A stretch of DNA of 48,062 bases from assembly GCA_902551155.1 (NCBI GenBank), contig CACDBG010000008.1, forward strand, positions 1 through 48,062, written 5' to 3'. Positions 9,282-19,600 of the stretch are shown here, one piece after another. A program made the position numbers and the translations under genes. Below the pieces are notes generated by a model, which saw only the letters and a list, made by a program, of their open reading frames with translations, ran no database searches and was not told the DNA's origin. How positions within the stretch are numbered: the stretch's first letter is position 1; each line of letters begins with the position of its first letter. This DNA comes from an uncultured Verrucomicrobiota bacterium (GTDB lineage: Bacteria > Verrucomicrobiota > Verrucomicrobiia > Limisphaerales > UBA1100).

Positions 9282-10454
9282 TCACTTTGCTGATGCTTGT
9301 TTCCTTCTTACCAACGGAGCTTCCTGCAGCGGTTTATCGTTTCGCAAACTTTTCATGTATTCTAATAAGGCCTTTGCTTTTGCTGTTGGCGTAATCGCCA
9401 CTCTGTATGAATCTTCTTTTTCAACTTCGATCTCTCCAGACTGCACGCGTTCATTCTCTCCCAGTTTCCTTTCCTTAAATAAATATCGAAATGGTGGCAT
9501 ATGTGAACTTTTCCCGTTCCATTGTGGGTCATAGAGGTGTTTATAAATATTATTATCCTCTATTACTTGCTCCTCTGGATTATTTGCCACCTCTTCGCCA
9601 TTCTTTTTATCGAATAAAATGTTACGGCCTATATTACTTAAATCCGGCCCAAAACGCCTCACTCCTACCATGACATGTTCATCGAAAAGAAAATCTCGTG
9701 AAACACTTTGACGCCCGGCACCCTTCTGTACATCAGGCCATTCCTTTGCCACCGGCTGCAATTTATATTGGGCACCCGCCTTATCCTTTAATTTTTGAAT
9801 CGTTCCCTCAATATCTTTCCAGCTCTCGCTCCCATCAGTAACTGGAAAACTCGCTTCTTTAATCAATCGAGCCTGATTAGCATTCATTTCTGCCGGTAAG
9901 CCCAACTGAGCAAGCAAATCCTTTTCAAAACTCACCCCAGATACTCCATAGGCTTTTAAATTAACGGCCTCTTCTGCTCCTCGCGAAATATCATTTGATA
10001 AGCCAATTGCCGAAATCAAAGTTGCATTGGCATCCTGAATTTTTTTCTCGTCCCGCTCTTCAGGTTTCTTGTCCTGTTCCGCCTTTAAAGCATCCGCTGC
10101 CTTGGCCACTGCCTTGTAGGAGTAGGCTTTCTGAAAAACAGATTTTTCTGAATATTTGCCGTGCCGGTCAACTGCCTCTGCATTGAGTTGCCGATCATCG
10201 CCCAGCTGAGTAATTTGGATTTCATAACCAAAGGTCCCGCCAATAGCAGCACGTGTATGACAATAATAACAGCCATTCTCTCGATAAACCTGCTCGCCTT
10301 GTTTAGCCAGCCCAACACGTGGTCTCAGGGGATCGCCCGCCCCCAATTCAGGAGACAAATTATTGGCCTGAGAAGCCGGGCCATAAACCATCCCCCACCA
10401 AGAAAGACTAAGGGCAAAAAGCACGCCTAGAAAAATCCAAGGTGATTTATTCAC
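9282..10454 (-). CDS. CcoO-like cytochrome c subunit with a large internal insertion
   Basis: A 390-residue protein resembling cbb3 oxidase subunit II (CcoO). It has an N-terminal anchor, then QVYRENGCYYCHT with the haem c site C62-x2-C65-H66, then RRFGPDLSNIGRN near residue 267, and SHMPPF carrying the probable axial methionine. Ordinary CcoO proteins are about 200-250 residues, with roughly 50 residues between the haem motif and the GPDL motif. Here there are about 200, mostly charged and helical (many K, E, A), so about 150 residues are inserted. It starts with GTG at 10454 and overlaps the CcoN-like stop by four bases. It should bind one haem c and transfer electrons on the periplasmic side. 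Confidence 0.8.
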   Translation of the reverse strand: MNKSPWIFLGVLFALSLSWWGMVYGPASQANNLSPELGAGDPLRPRVGLAKQGEQVYRENGCYYCHTRAAIGGTFGYEIQITQLGDDRQLNAEAVDRHGKYSEKSVFQKAYSYKAVAKAADALKAEQDKKPEERDEKKIQDANATLISAIGLSNDISRGAEEAVNLKAYGVSGVSFEKDLLAQLGLPAEMNANQARLIKEASFPVTDGSESWKDIEGTIQKLKDKAGAQYKLQPVAKEWPDVQKGAGRQSVSRDFLFDEHVMVGVRRFGPDLSNIGRNILFDKKNGEEVANNPEEQVIEDNNIYKHLYDPQWNGKSSHMPPFRYLFKERKLGENERVQSGEIEVEKEDSYRVAITPTAKAKALLEYMKSLRNDKPLQEAPLVRRKQASAK

Positions 10455-11911
10455 TTAGCACCTCCCTCGGATTCAGTTGTACGACATTGGCGAATCAAAG
10501 ACATCGGGTTGCATTCACCACAGCAATTACGAAACAACAAACACGCTATACTGCACAGAAAGATCAAACTTCCTGCCAAGAAGGCAAGTTCTCCCAAGAA
10601 TGCAATCCTCATGGGCATGAGCGCCTTCTTGGCCAGTACATCAGCACCAACACTTTCTTGCAATGCATATCCGTGCCCGTAAGAAAAACCCATTCCAGCC
10701 AATGCCACAACAGCTACTCCAAAACCTGTTAAGTAAAACACCCACTTATAAGTCCCGGAACAGGCCCAGTCGACTTCATTGCCAAACAACCGAGGCGCCA
10801 CATAATAAATTGCGCCAAACATTGCCATAGCAAAAAAGCCCCAAGCAAAGACATGGCGCATCGCTGTGGCAGCATAAGTAAATTGAAGTAGGTTATTCCA
10901 TTCTACAATAGAGTTACCGAAAGTATAAAATGCCACCAATGCCCAAGAGGCAAATGATACTCCCATAAATTTCAGTGTTAAATCCCTTGATCCAATCAGG
11001 GGCACTCCTTTCGCTGTCTGGAGAAGATTCCAACAGACTGCGAGAAGAACAAATATGTACAACATCGAAGCTAACTGACTGAGTTTGATTGACCAAACCG
11101 GGATAGGCGATCCACTATTCAAATTCACCCAACCTCCCAAAATTAAAAGCATCCAGAAACCAAATCCTGCCCATTGACGACTGTGAAGTTCGCGCTGGAT
11201 GATTTTAGGTATAAAGTAAATCAAGGCTGCTAATCCCATGCTTCCTAACCAGACTTGCTGCAAACTGGTTGCCGCCCAGTGCGCTGCAGGAATCTGAGCT
11301 GCGCCTCGAACAGGATTTTCCACCAAAAGCCAATGTGCTGTGCCCAGAATCCAAGGAAATGCCACCAAAGACGCAATCAGATACCAAGAACTTGGGTAAA
11401 GCTGCTTATGGCGACGGGAGAAATAGGTAAGAACCGCGCTAAAAGCGATTAAAGCATGACCTACAAAGAGCACCCTTCCGGCGTAAGCCGGCAACTCATA
11501 CCCGGGTACACCCGGTTGGTCGCCCATGGTAATTCCTACCATCGCAGCAGTTACCCCAACATTCCATAAAACCGCACCTGCTACCACAAAACCCGGACGA
11601 GCCAACTTCATTCCACGTAACCGACTCAACATCCAAAGAGTCAAGCCGAGGCCTGCATTGCCGCCAAAACCAAATAGAAACGCTACCCAAGCATTTGCCT
11701 CCAACCGCCCATAGGTCAAATACGGAAAATCAGGCAGAAATCCTGGCATGTGCATGCTAAGTGAACCCAAAACACCAACTGCAGAAGCCTGTACAACCCA
11801 AATAGCTGCACTGAAGAAAAGAAACAAAACAGGCAATCGACAAGAAGCATTAATTGCCTCTGGCTTGGCCTCAGGTGCCGGATTGGCAGCGCTATCTGTA
11901 TTTTCGCTCAT
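10451..11911 (-). CDS. CcoN-like membrane protein lacking most haem-copper ligands
   Basis: A 486-residue, roughly 12-helix protein that aligns almost without gaps with cbb3 oxidase subunit I (CcoN), sharing YGRL..FGFGG, YFIPK..R, GFW and FGAIYYVAPRLFG. At the catalytic positions the ligands are missing: the low-spin haem histidine after GRL is A74, the first CuB histidine is T215, the CuB pair is N265-S266, the cross-linked tyrosine is G259, and the haem b3 histidine is M351. Only the last histidine, H353, remains. I compared it with the CcoN sequence from memory, so the exact pairing needs an alignment. The usual call would be cytochrome c oxidase subunit I, but oxygen reduction looks impossible. 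A structural or quinone-related role in a complex with ACIII is the likely alternative. Confidence 0.75.
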   Translation of the reverse strand: MSENTDSAANPAPEAKPEAINASCRLPVLFLFFSAAIWVVQASAVGVLGSLSMHMPGFLPDFPYLTYGRLEANAWVAFLFGFGGNAGLGLTLWMLSRLRGMKLARPGFVVAGAVLWNVGVTAAMVGITMGDQPGVPGYELPAYAGRVLFVGHALIAFSAVLTYFSRRHKQLYPSSWYLIASLVAFPWILGTAHWLLVENPVRGAAQIPAAHWAATSLQQVWLGSMGLAALIYFIPKIIQRELHSRQWAGFGFWMLLILGGWVNLNSGSPIPVWSIKLSQLASMLYIFVLLAVCWNLLQTAKGVPLIGSRDLTLKFMGVSFASWALVAFYTFGNSIVEWNNLLQFTYAATAMRHVFAWGFFAMAMFGAIYYVAPRLFGNEVDWACSGTYKWVFYLTGFGVAVVALAGMGFSYGHGYALQESVGADVLAKKALMPMRIAFLGELAFLAGSLIFLCSIACLLFRNCCGECNPMSLIRQCRTTESEGGAK

Positions 11912-11923
11912 CTACTATTTGTT

Positions 11924-12649
11924 CTATTCCGCTTTACTTAAGCTTTTTACGTAAGCCAACAACGCCTTAAGCTCTTCATCAGTTATAGGGACAGGAGGAG
12001 GCATGGGCGCCAAAGCTCCCTTGACCACCTTATCCATTGGTTTACGAACTGATTCAGTAAAATAAGCCGCATCAAATTTTACTTTTTCTATCGGCCCTCC
12101 GAGGCCTATATGAACTTCACGTTCTTTACCCCAAAATTCACCTATAAAGTTTGGTGCTTTCAAAGCTAAACCGGCTGGAGCCGGCACAGCCGGATCCGCT
12201 TGATGGCAAGTGAAACAAATCTTTGTCTGGAATAAAGTCTTACCTTGGGCGATGAGAGCCGGATCCTCTAAATCCTCTTCATTCCCAGCTACGGCCAGTC
12301 CTGCCGCTGACATGCTCCTAGCAACGAGCTCCTTATGTAGCGATCCTGAATTTTCATTCATTTTAAAGACCACCTCCGTCATGGCGTCGGCAACAGGTAT
12401 CCGATAAACTTTTCGGTCAGCATCCACCACTCCATAAGTGCTTAACGCCTCCTCATCAGCCTTCATTAACTCGGCCTGCTTTTCAGACCGTGCTTCATCT
12501 CGATCATTAGTCAGCGACTGAGACTGAGTATCTGCACCATACTTAGTCACAATCCACACCGCCAACACCAAGGTCAAGATCAGAGCAAATAATTCGTGAG
12601 CCGCCCAGCTAGGCAGTAATGAATCAGACTTTTTGATATCTTCGCTCAT
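11924..12649 (-). CDS. Membrane-anchored monohaem cytochrome c
   Basis: A 241-residue protein with an N-terminal membrane helix (LFALILTLVLAVWIVTKYG) and a single haem c site, CFTCH, in the C-terminal half. APMPPPVP supplies the probable axial methionine. Between the two lies a charged linker of about 90 residues. It overlaps the actF stop by one base (TAATG) and precedes the CcoN-like gene by 12 bases, so it is translationally coupled to ACIII. In position it could be the electron carrier that leaves ACIII. It is not one of the six standard Act subunits and I give it no name. Confidence 0.85.
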   Translation of the reverse strand: MSEDIKKSDSLLPSWAAHELFALILTLVLAVWIVTKYGADTQSQSLTNDRDEARSEKQAELMKADEEALSTYGVVDADRKVYRIPVADAMTEVVFKMNENSGSLHKELVARSMSAAGLAVAGNEEDLEDPALIAQGKTLFQTKICFTCHQADPAVPAPAGLALKAPNFIGEFWGKEREVHIGLGGPIEKVKFDAAYFTESVRKPMDKVVKGALAPMPPPVPITDEELKALLAYVKSLSKAE

Positions 12650-13932
12650 TAATGACGCTCCAAAGCTTCTCCCATTCTCGGATCCTTCATGAGTATCACT
12701 GGGTGATTGAATAAATCACGCATGAAAATCCAAATCAATGAACCTCCCAAAAGTAATAATGCACCCAAATCAGCCAACACGAGAGATGGCCCATCCTCGT
12801 GTATCTCAGGCATAACATTAAAATACATATCCATGTAATGCATTAGGAGAACCCAGATAAAAACAGGAACCATAACCTTATTAGTTAATTTAACATCAAT
12901 ACGAAGCAGGACCAAAAATGGGATCAAAAAGTGGCCAATAATTAACGCCCAACTCACATAGGCCCAAGAACCTTGCTCTCTCAAAACATACCAAAAAGTC
13001 TCCTCAGGTATGGCTGCATTCCAGATAAGAAAATACTGGGAGAAATGAATATAGGAGTAAAAAACAGTGAACGCCAAAAGCATAGTTCCCAAATTATAAA
13101 ACTGTAGGTTATTTATTTGGGGCACAATATTTTTAGCCTTTAAGATACGACCAATAATCCAGACTGCAGATATGCTCATCCACAAACTTCCGGCAAAATA
13201 ATAGACGCCATACATCGTGCTAAAGAACTGGTGCTGAATACTCTTCATCCAGAGGATCGCCCCCAAGGTTAAGGTAAACGCGAAAAGCAAAATTCCATAG
13301 GCAGAGTGAATACGCATCATACGTGTACACATTACCTGTTGTTGGTCCTGCTCAAACGGCAATTGCTGAGCTTTTTTGTAAAAGCCGACAATTAAGTGCT
13401 CAGGAAACATTAGTTTCCCCTTAAAATCAGAGGTGCCAGACTTGTCCTGCTGCAAACTCCAATAACGCAGGCGATGAGTTAACCAGCCCCACGCAAAAAA
13501 CAGGATAACTGATAACGCATACCAGGTAGGCTTATTAAATAAAGCCATTTTCACATGCAGCGCGTGATCGGAGTGCGGATCTTCTATTCGCATCCATGGG
13601 TAAATATATTCAGGACCAAGAAAACCTACCGGAATAAATGCCAGCCCCAACCATGGAAAAAGCAGGCAAGCCAAATGCTCGCAATAACGCCGGATAGGAG
13701 ATGACCAGCCCGCATCAAAAAGATGGTGCACTAAAACCAAGAAGAGTGACCCCAGTCCCAAACTCAGGCAGAACATAAAAGCAGTAAGGTAAGAGAAGGC
13801 AAACTGCTCTTTGTCCTGCACATAACCGTAAATACAAAGCAGCAAACCGATAACTACTGCGATCTGGGGAATGCTACGCCAATTAGTCGTCTCCTCAGAT
13901 TCTTGAGTTGTAGTGGTCACTATTTCGCTCAT
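12649..13932 (-). CDS. actF: ACIII subunit ActF, quinol-oxidising membrane protein
   Basis: A 427-residue polytopic protein with about ten membrane helices, of the NrfD-like type found as ActF in alternative complex III. Signature parts are the early YLTAFMFCLSLGLGSLFLVLVHHL helices, FNKPTWYALSVILFFAWGW, and the late HFLIPFLVLLRIDVK and MHYMDMYFNVMPE segments. ActF pairs with ActC and is thought to provide a proton path and possibly a second quinone site. It lies one base after the actE stop and overlaps the next cytochrome gene by one base. It fits in order, length and hydrophobicity. Confidence 0.9.
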   Translation of the reverse strand: MSEIVTTTTQESEETTNWRSIPQIAVVIGLLLCIYGYVQDKEQFAFSYLTAFMFCLSLGLGSLFLVLVHHLFDAGWSSPIRRYCEHLACLLFPWLGLAFIPVGFLGPEYIYPWMRIEDPHSDHALHVKMALFNKPTWYALSVILFFAWGWLTHRLRYWSLQQDKSGTSDFKGKLMFPEHLIVGFYKKAQQLPFEQDQQQVMCTRMMRIHSAYGILLFAFTLTLGAILWMKSIQHQFFSTMYGVYYFAGSLWMSISAVWIIGRILKAKNIVPQINNLQFYNLGTMLLAFTVFYSYIHFSQYFLIWNAAIPEETFWYVLREQGSWAYVSWALIIGHFLIPFLVLLRIDVKLTNKVMVPVFIWVLLMHYMDMYFNVMPEIHEDGPSLVLADLGALLLLGGSLIWIFMRDLFNHPVILMKDPRMGEALERH

Positions 13933-13933
13933 A

Positions 13934-14614
13934 TCAGTTCTTCTGCTCCTGATCAGAATTCTTGGCCTCAGGCTTAGTTTTTACATGAAACCTATCTGGA
14001 ACTTCCCCTTCCTTACCCAATCTACTCAACTGAAGAGCTCGGAGGTAGGCCACAATCGCCCAGCGATCTGTAACATCAAGAGTATTTGCATAACCCATCA
14101 TCAAACCTTTTCCTTTGGTAATAACACGGTATAAGTGACCGTCAGTGCTTTTCACTACATCAGGTTCATGCAGGTTTCTAATTCCCCCAAAACCAAAATA
14201 ACCAACGATACCCTTGCCATCGCCTTGACCACCGTGACAAGGGACACAGGAAATATTATACTTCTCACGACCACGCTCCATGAGCTGACTGGTGACTGGA
14301 ATTGGGATAACTGCTACAGTGTTTGTTCCACTTTCAAAGCCACTGACAACCGTGTGTGTTTTCTCAAAAGGATATACCTCCTTACCTTCATTCAAAGTTA
14401 TAGGCTGACTACGAGCAATTGTCCCCTTAACCAACGGTTGAGAGCTCATGCCATTCTTAAAGAAACTATTAGGCTCCATCGGGCGAAGCTTGGGTTGCCG
14501 ATCCATATCCGGGAAGATTTCCAAGGGAGGCTTACGAGATATATCACCTCGGAAACCAGCCAAGCTCACTACCATAAACACTAACATAGCAATACCGATC
14601 AGAACGTATCTCAT
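13934..14614 (-). CDS. actE: ACIII subunit ActE, monohaem cytochrome c
   Basis: A 226-residue protein with a hydrophobic N-terminal anchor (VLIGIAMLVFMVVSLAG) and one c-type haem site, CVPCH, in the SCVPCHGGQGDGKG context typical of ActE. The downstream KGLMMGYAN methionines supply an axial ligand. It receives electrons from the iron-sulfur and haem chain of ActB/ActA and passes them to a soluble or bound cytochrome. Its ATG overlaps the actD stop by four bases (ATGA). There is no clear lipobox cysteine, unlike some ACIII haem subunits that are lipoproteins. Confidence 0.9.
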   Translation of the reverse strand: MRYVLIGIAMLVFMVVSLAGFRGDISRKPPLEIFPDMDRQPKLRPMEPNSFFKNGMSSQPLVKGTIARSQPITLNEGKEVYPFEKTHTVVSGFESGTNTVAVIPIPVTSQLMERGREKYNISCVPCHGGQGDGKGIVGYFGFGGIRNLHEPDVVKSTDGHLYRVITKGKGLMMGYANTLDVTDRWAIVAYLRALQLSRLGKEGEVPDRFHVKTKPEAKNSDQEQKN

Positions 14615-15148
14615 TGAGCGTCCTCCACCATTTCTATGTGTTGTGTCCCGGTGCTCTCCAAAAGAGCACGCGTGGTCTGTTCATCGTAGCGTTCATCCTC
14701 ACACTCAATTACCACATAAAACTTATCGTCAGTCACATCAGCAAACCGCGCATTGGCTAGGAGCGGATGATGATGTCTAGGTAAACGGTTCAGTATAAAC
14801 ATCCCACCTAACGACCCAAAGGCACTCAGCAAAATTGTTAATTCATAAGCTACCGGAAAAGCAAAAAACCCACTAAACAAAGGCTTACCTCCAACAACAA
14901 TATCGTAGTCAAATTTGTTCATGAAATAAATCATGACCATACCCGTTGTAAAACCAGTCACCCCCCCCAAAAAAAGTAAACCAACCCACCTTTGCATTAT
15001 CCAACCCCATCACCTCATCCATACCGTGAATCGGAAATGGAGAATGCACATCCCACTTCTGGTAACCTTCACCATGGACTTTCTTGGCAGCAGCCATGGT
15101 CTCAGCCGGAGTTTCATACTCCGCCATGATGGCAAAAGGCTTACTCAT
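14611..15148 (-). pseudogene. actD: ACIII subunit ActD (DUF3341), frameshifted at a G8 run
   Basis: Two overlapping frames together make one ActD. The first, from the ATG at 15148, gives [20 protein letters not shown] to VGWFTFFGG. The second continues with VTGFTTGMVMIYFMNKFDYD, then GGKPLFSGFFAFPVAYELTIL and a C-terminal cytoplasmic domain. The switch falls in a run of seven T and eight G (minus strand). Removing one G restores a 178-residue protein, the normal ActD length, with its two membrane helices. ActD is a small membrane subunit without cofactors. All other act genes are intact and coupled to it by overlaps at both ends, so the gene is probably functional in the cell or has only just been lost. 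A sequencing error in the homopolymer is the simplest explanation. Confidence 0.88.
14961..14975. repeat. Homopolymer pair C8-A7 inside actD
   Basis: Plus-strand C8 (14961-14968) followed at once by A7 (14969-14975). This is the point at which the actD reading frame changes. Long G/C runs of this kind are hot spots both for replication slippage (phase variation) and for sequencing error. Confidence 0.9.
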
Positions 15149-16620
15149 CAGTGTGCACCTCCTTCAACCTTATCTGCCCCACCCTCTTTAGTATGCGGGT
15201 CAGCCTGAGCCGTTACGCTTTTCACCTCAAAAATACAAATAGTCGGCAGATACCTGACAAATAATAGAAATAATACCATGAACAGACCAAAAGTACCTAC
15301 AAAAGTGAGGATATCCACCTGTGTTGGACTATAATACCCCCAACTGGAGGGTAAATAATCACGATGCAGTGAAGTCACAACGATCACAAAGCGCTCAAAC
15401 CACATTCCAATATTCACAAATATAGAAACAATAAAAATAAACCAAGGGGTTGTACGACACCACTTAAACCAAAAGAACTGGGGACTAATCACATTGCAGC
15501 TAATCATGATCCAGTAACTCCACCAATAAGGACCAAAAGCACGGTTTTTAAATGCGTATAGCTCGTAGGGATTACCGCCGTACCAAGCTATAAAGAACTC
15601 CATCCCATAAGCATATCCAACTATAGAACCCGTCGCCAGTATCACTTTACACATCAATTCCAAATGCCTGATTGTTATGATATCCTCTAAATTGAAAATC
15701 GTTCGCATCGGGATCATCAAAGTGAGAACCATTCCGAATCCGGAGAAGATTGCCCCAGCTACAAAATAAGGGGGGAAAATGGTCGTATGCCAACCTGGCA
15801 ATTGAGAAACCGCAAAATCGAATGAAACAATTGAGTGCACCGATAACACCAAAGGCGTACTTAAACCAGCCAAGAGAAGATAAGCCTTCTCGTAATTACG
15901 CCAGTGGCGGTTACTACCAATCCATCCCATTGAGAATAGTCCATATAGATATTGCTTAATCCTGTTAACCAGTTTTTCAAAACCGGTTGTACACTTGCTG
16001 GCATTTTTACGCAGGCGATCACGAATCGTGGCCAAATCAGGAATTAACCCCATGTACCAGAACAAGAGCGATACCGTAAAATATGTAGATACCGCAAAGA
16101 CGTCCCACAAGAGTGGCGATCGAAATTGTGGCCAAATTGCATTTGCGTTGGGAATTGGCAGAAGCCAGTAAGCGAACCAGACACGACCTACGTGGATTCC
16201 TGGAAAAATACCCGCACATATAACAGCAAAAATAGTCATTGCCTCGGCGGTTCGATTAATGGAAGTCCTCCACTTTTGTCTCAATAGAAATAGAACTGCT
16301 GAAATTAACGTTCCCGCATGCCCGATACCAATCCAGAAGACAAAGTTTACAATTGCCCATCCCCAAGCCACGGGATGGTTTAAGCCCCAGACACCTACCC
16401 CTGTTAGGATTAAGTAACCAATGTAGGTGAAGCACATCATCGTCACCAAAAAACTTATAGCAAAGGCAACATTCCACCAACGAGGCATTTTGCCCTCCAG
16501 AATCCCAGCAACCTGATTAGTAATCCAACCGAAAGATCGATTATTCGAAACCAGAGGAACACGGACCAACTCCTTGGGAGTATGAGTTTCCACCTTAGGT
16601 TGAACCGTGGATTCACTCAC
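15148..16620 (-). CDS. actC: ACIII subunit ActC, NrfD-like quinol-oxidising membrane protein
   Basis: A 490-residue NrfD/PsrC-family protein with about ten membrane helices, which forms the main menaquinol-binding site of alternative complex III. It contains [37 protein letters not shown], a [15 protein letters not shown] helix and [19 protein letters not shown], all typical of ActC. The start is GTG at 16620 and overlaps the actB stop by one base. Its own stop overlaps the actD start (TGATG). In the membrane it passes electrons from quinol to the 3Fe-4S cluster of ActB. Confidence 0.95.
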   Translation of the reverse strand: MSESTVQPKVETHTPKELVRVPLVSNNRSFGWITNQVAGILEGKMPRWWNVAFAISFLVTMMCFTYIGYLILTGVGVWGLNHPVAWGWAIVNFVFWIGIGHAGTLISAVLFLLRQKWRTSINRTAEAMTIFAVICAGIFPGIHVGRVWFAYWLLPIPNANAIWPQFRSPLLWDVFAVSTYFTVSLLFWYMGLIPDLATIRDRLRKNASKCTTGFEKLVNRIKQYLYGLFSMGWIGSNRHWRNYEKAYLLLAGLSTPLVLSVHSIVSFDFAVSQLPGWHTTIFPPYFVAGAIFSGFGMVLTLMIPMRTIFNLEDIITIRHLELMCKVILATGSIVGYAYGMEFFIAWYGGNPYELYAFKNRAFGPYWWSYWIMISCNVISPQFFWFKWCRTTPWFIFIVSIFVNIGMWFERFVIVVTSLHRDYLPSSWGYYSPTQVDILTFVGTFGLFMVLFLLFVRYLPTICIFEVKSVTAQADPHTKEGGADKVEGGAH

Positions 16621-19600
16621 TAATGGTTATCCTCCTTATGAGAATGGCCATGCCCTTTGTGTGCACCGTGATCATCACCATGCCCTCCCTCCGTAGCTTT
16701 ATACTCCTTAGTGCTGAAGGGTTTCTCGTAACTGTCGGGCATCTTAGGGTTTGGATTGCGCACCTTGGCCAAATAAGTGGTACGCGCACCATTATCCAGA
16801 AAATCAAGCGTCTCGTAGGTGCGAGGATTATTCTTTTCCTCCACCACCCTTGAATCCTTATCCAACAAATTGCCGAAGGTAATGGCATCTGCAGAACATG
16901 CTGACTGACAGGCTGTCTTAAGATCAGCATCCTTGATCATAACATCGCCCCCGGTCCCCGCCTTAACCTTTTTATTAATCTTAGCGGCTTGAATCCTAGA
17001 ACTACAGTAATCACACTTCTCCATTACCCCCCGCATACGCACTGAAACCTGAGGATTCTTTGCAAGCTCGAGTAAATCCCATTCATCCTCCTTCTTGCTT
17101 GGCTTTTCACGATCTGACAGCCAATCCAAGAACAAAGCCGGTTTAGTTAATGGTGATTCATAAAGGTTTTCTAGGGGACGCTTATTGTAATCAAAATAAT
17201 TGAAACGCCTAACTTTCCATGCACAGTTATTAGAACAATACCGAGTACCCACACACCGGTTGTAGGCCATAACATTTAAACCCTCATCATCGTGAACCGT
17301 TGCATTCACCGGGCAAACACTCTCGCAAGGTGCATTTTCACAGTGCACACAGCTCATTGGCATGTTAACTACCTGAGGATCATCAATCCATTCCTCAGCA
17401 TGCTGCACATCGTCACCATTTTGGCCTTGATCCTTTATTTTTTTAATCAAAGGCAACCCGTCAGAATCCTTCTCTTTGGGGTTATGGTTCCGGCCAGTGT
17501 AATAACGATCGATCCTTAACCAATGCATCTCACGCCCGTTGGCAACCTGCTCTTTCCCTACAATCGGAATATTATTCTCACTTTGACATGCAATAACACA
17601 GTCATTACATCCCATGCAGGAATTAAGATCAATTGACATGCCCCACTGATTAACATCACTCTTCAAAGTCGGACGTTCTTGGTAAGGATGTTCGTATATT
17701 TCCCCTTCATTACGGGCATGCGAACCCAGACCTAGATTGTCAGGAAAGAAATGCTTTTCATTATATTCCTCCTTACCTAACTCCTTAGCACGCTTCTTCT
17801 CAGACTTTCTAAACTCCTCAAGAGTTGCCTCCCTGACAATGGGACGGCCCTCCATAGACCAATGCTCCTGAGTACTGGACAACGGATAATCTTCGCCGGT
17901 ATTTTCGATTTCTCCGAAATCCAAATTCCTTCCAGAAGATCTTAGTTTATAAAAATTGAAACCACCAACGTCTATGACCTTAGCCCCAAAGAAATTGTTG
18001 TTTATGAGGGGCCTTTTCTCATATTCAAAGTTTGCTATTCTCAAGTCACCTTCCCGCCCATAACCCAAAGGCAGGGAAACGGTATTATCGGACATCCCCG
18101 GCTGAACCCATACAGGTGCTTCTATAGATTTACCTTGAACAGTAAGTTTTGCCTTTTTGCCATGCTCAAGTCCCAGCTTTTCAGCTGTCTTACGGCTTAC
18201 GCTCATTACATTATCCCACGTGATCTTGGTAATGGGATCGGGCACCTCCTGACACCAACCATTGTTAGCAAAACGACCATCATCCACACTGTAATCGCGG
18301 GTAAACACAACCTCGACACTCTTTGAAGGAATCGTACTATAAGCAATACTTGGAATTTCTTGAGAAAGTTCTAAATCAGTAACAGGAGTCGACTTGCTGC
18401 CCTCCTGATAGCCCTGGTGTAGATAATGCTCCCAACTATCACCACTGAAAGTATCTTTTACTATATCGTAAGCTGACTGGTAAGTATCTGGGTTTACCGA
18501 AGCATAAATCGACAGGACCTCTAACTCACTCATCGCATCGAAAAGTGGTGCGATTAATGGCTGAATGGAAACAATAGTTCCATCATTGGCTCGAGCATCG
18601 CCCCAACTTTCCAAATAATGCGCCAAAGGAGCATTTATACAGAGGCGGGTGGAAGGTTTACCAAGGGACGAATGAGATTCATCCTTCTTAAAATATGTCA
18701 GCCTAAACTCCGTCTTATCAACTATTGCCTTGCTGCCGATATCAACCCCACCATCATAAATAGGATTGCAGCCAAGATTCACTACTCGATCATACTTACC
18801 AAGATCTTCTGACAAATCCTTAAGCGTCCCAAATTGCTCTGTAGCTACAGGTATGAACTCAACAGTATTTCCGTTATTACCCAATATACCGTTAATGTGG
18901 TGTACCAATATGTGGACCTCCTCCGGCTGGCGATAGCCGGCCACTACCAGACCCTTACCTTTGTTTGCCTCGAAATCTTCCAGACATGCATCAATCCAAT
19001 GTTTTTGCTCTTGAGTAAGGTCCTGAATTAACTTTTGAGAATTGGCATCGGACAAAACCCCAAGCTTACTAGCAATATAAACAGCAACAGCCCCTATTCT
19101 GGATGCATTGGCTCGCAAACGATGATCGGCATTGGCACCGGTTTGGGTAAGCAATCCCTCCACCGAATAAAGACGGTTCATTGAATCATCAGCACTTGCC
19201 AACTTGCGATTTTTCGTAAAATCACAAGTATATAGACCTGAATCTTCCTCCGTCCCCATGAAATCACAATCCAAGGATAAAATGACTTCGGCTTTTTCAA
19301 ATTTCCAAACAGGGGTGATGGATTGTTCAAAAGCTTTGGATGCCGCTCTAGCATGAATACCGAAATCGATTGCTTCATGAACATAAAACTCCACCCTGTC
19401 ACCCATCCGGTCCTTGATCAGCCCAATCATTCGGTCGCGGGAAGGCGAGTTGGCCGACGGCATTAGAAAGGCCGTTCTACCCTCACTTTGAGCTAAACTT
19501 TTTAACTGTTCAACCGCATCAGCTTTGGACATCTCCTTACCGTTCTTAAAATAAGTCCGAGCACGATCCGGGTCGTACAAATTCAATATAGAAGCATAAG

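Noticed and set aside
10451-11911. A functional cbb3 terminal oxidase subunit I
   Set aside because: Five of six metal-ligand histidines and the active-site tyrosine are missing by eye alignment.
14135-14584. 149-residue plus-strand frame opposite actE
   Set aside because: Antisense to the intact actE with its haem motif; no coding signs.
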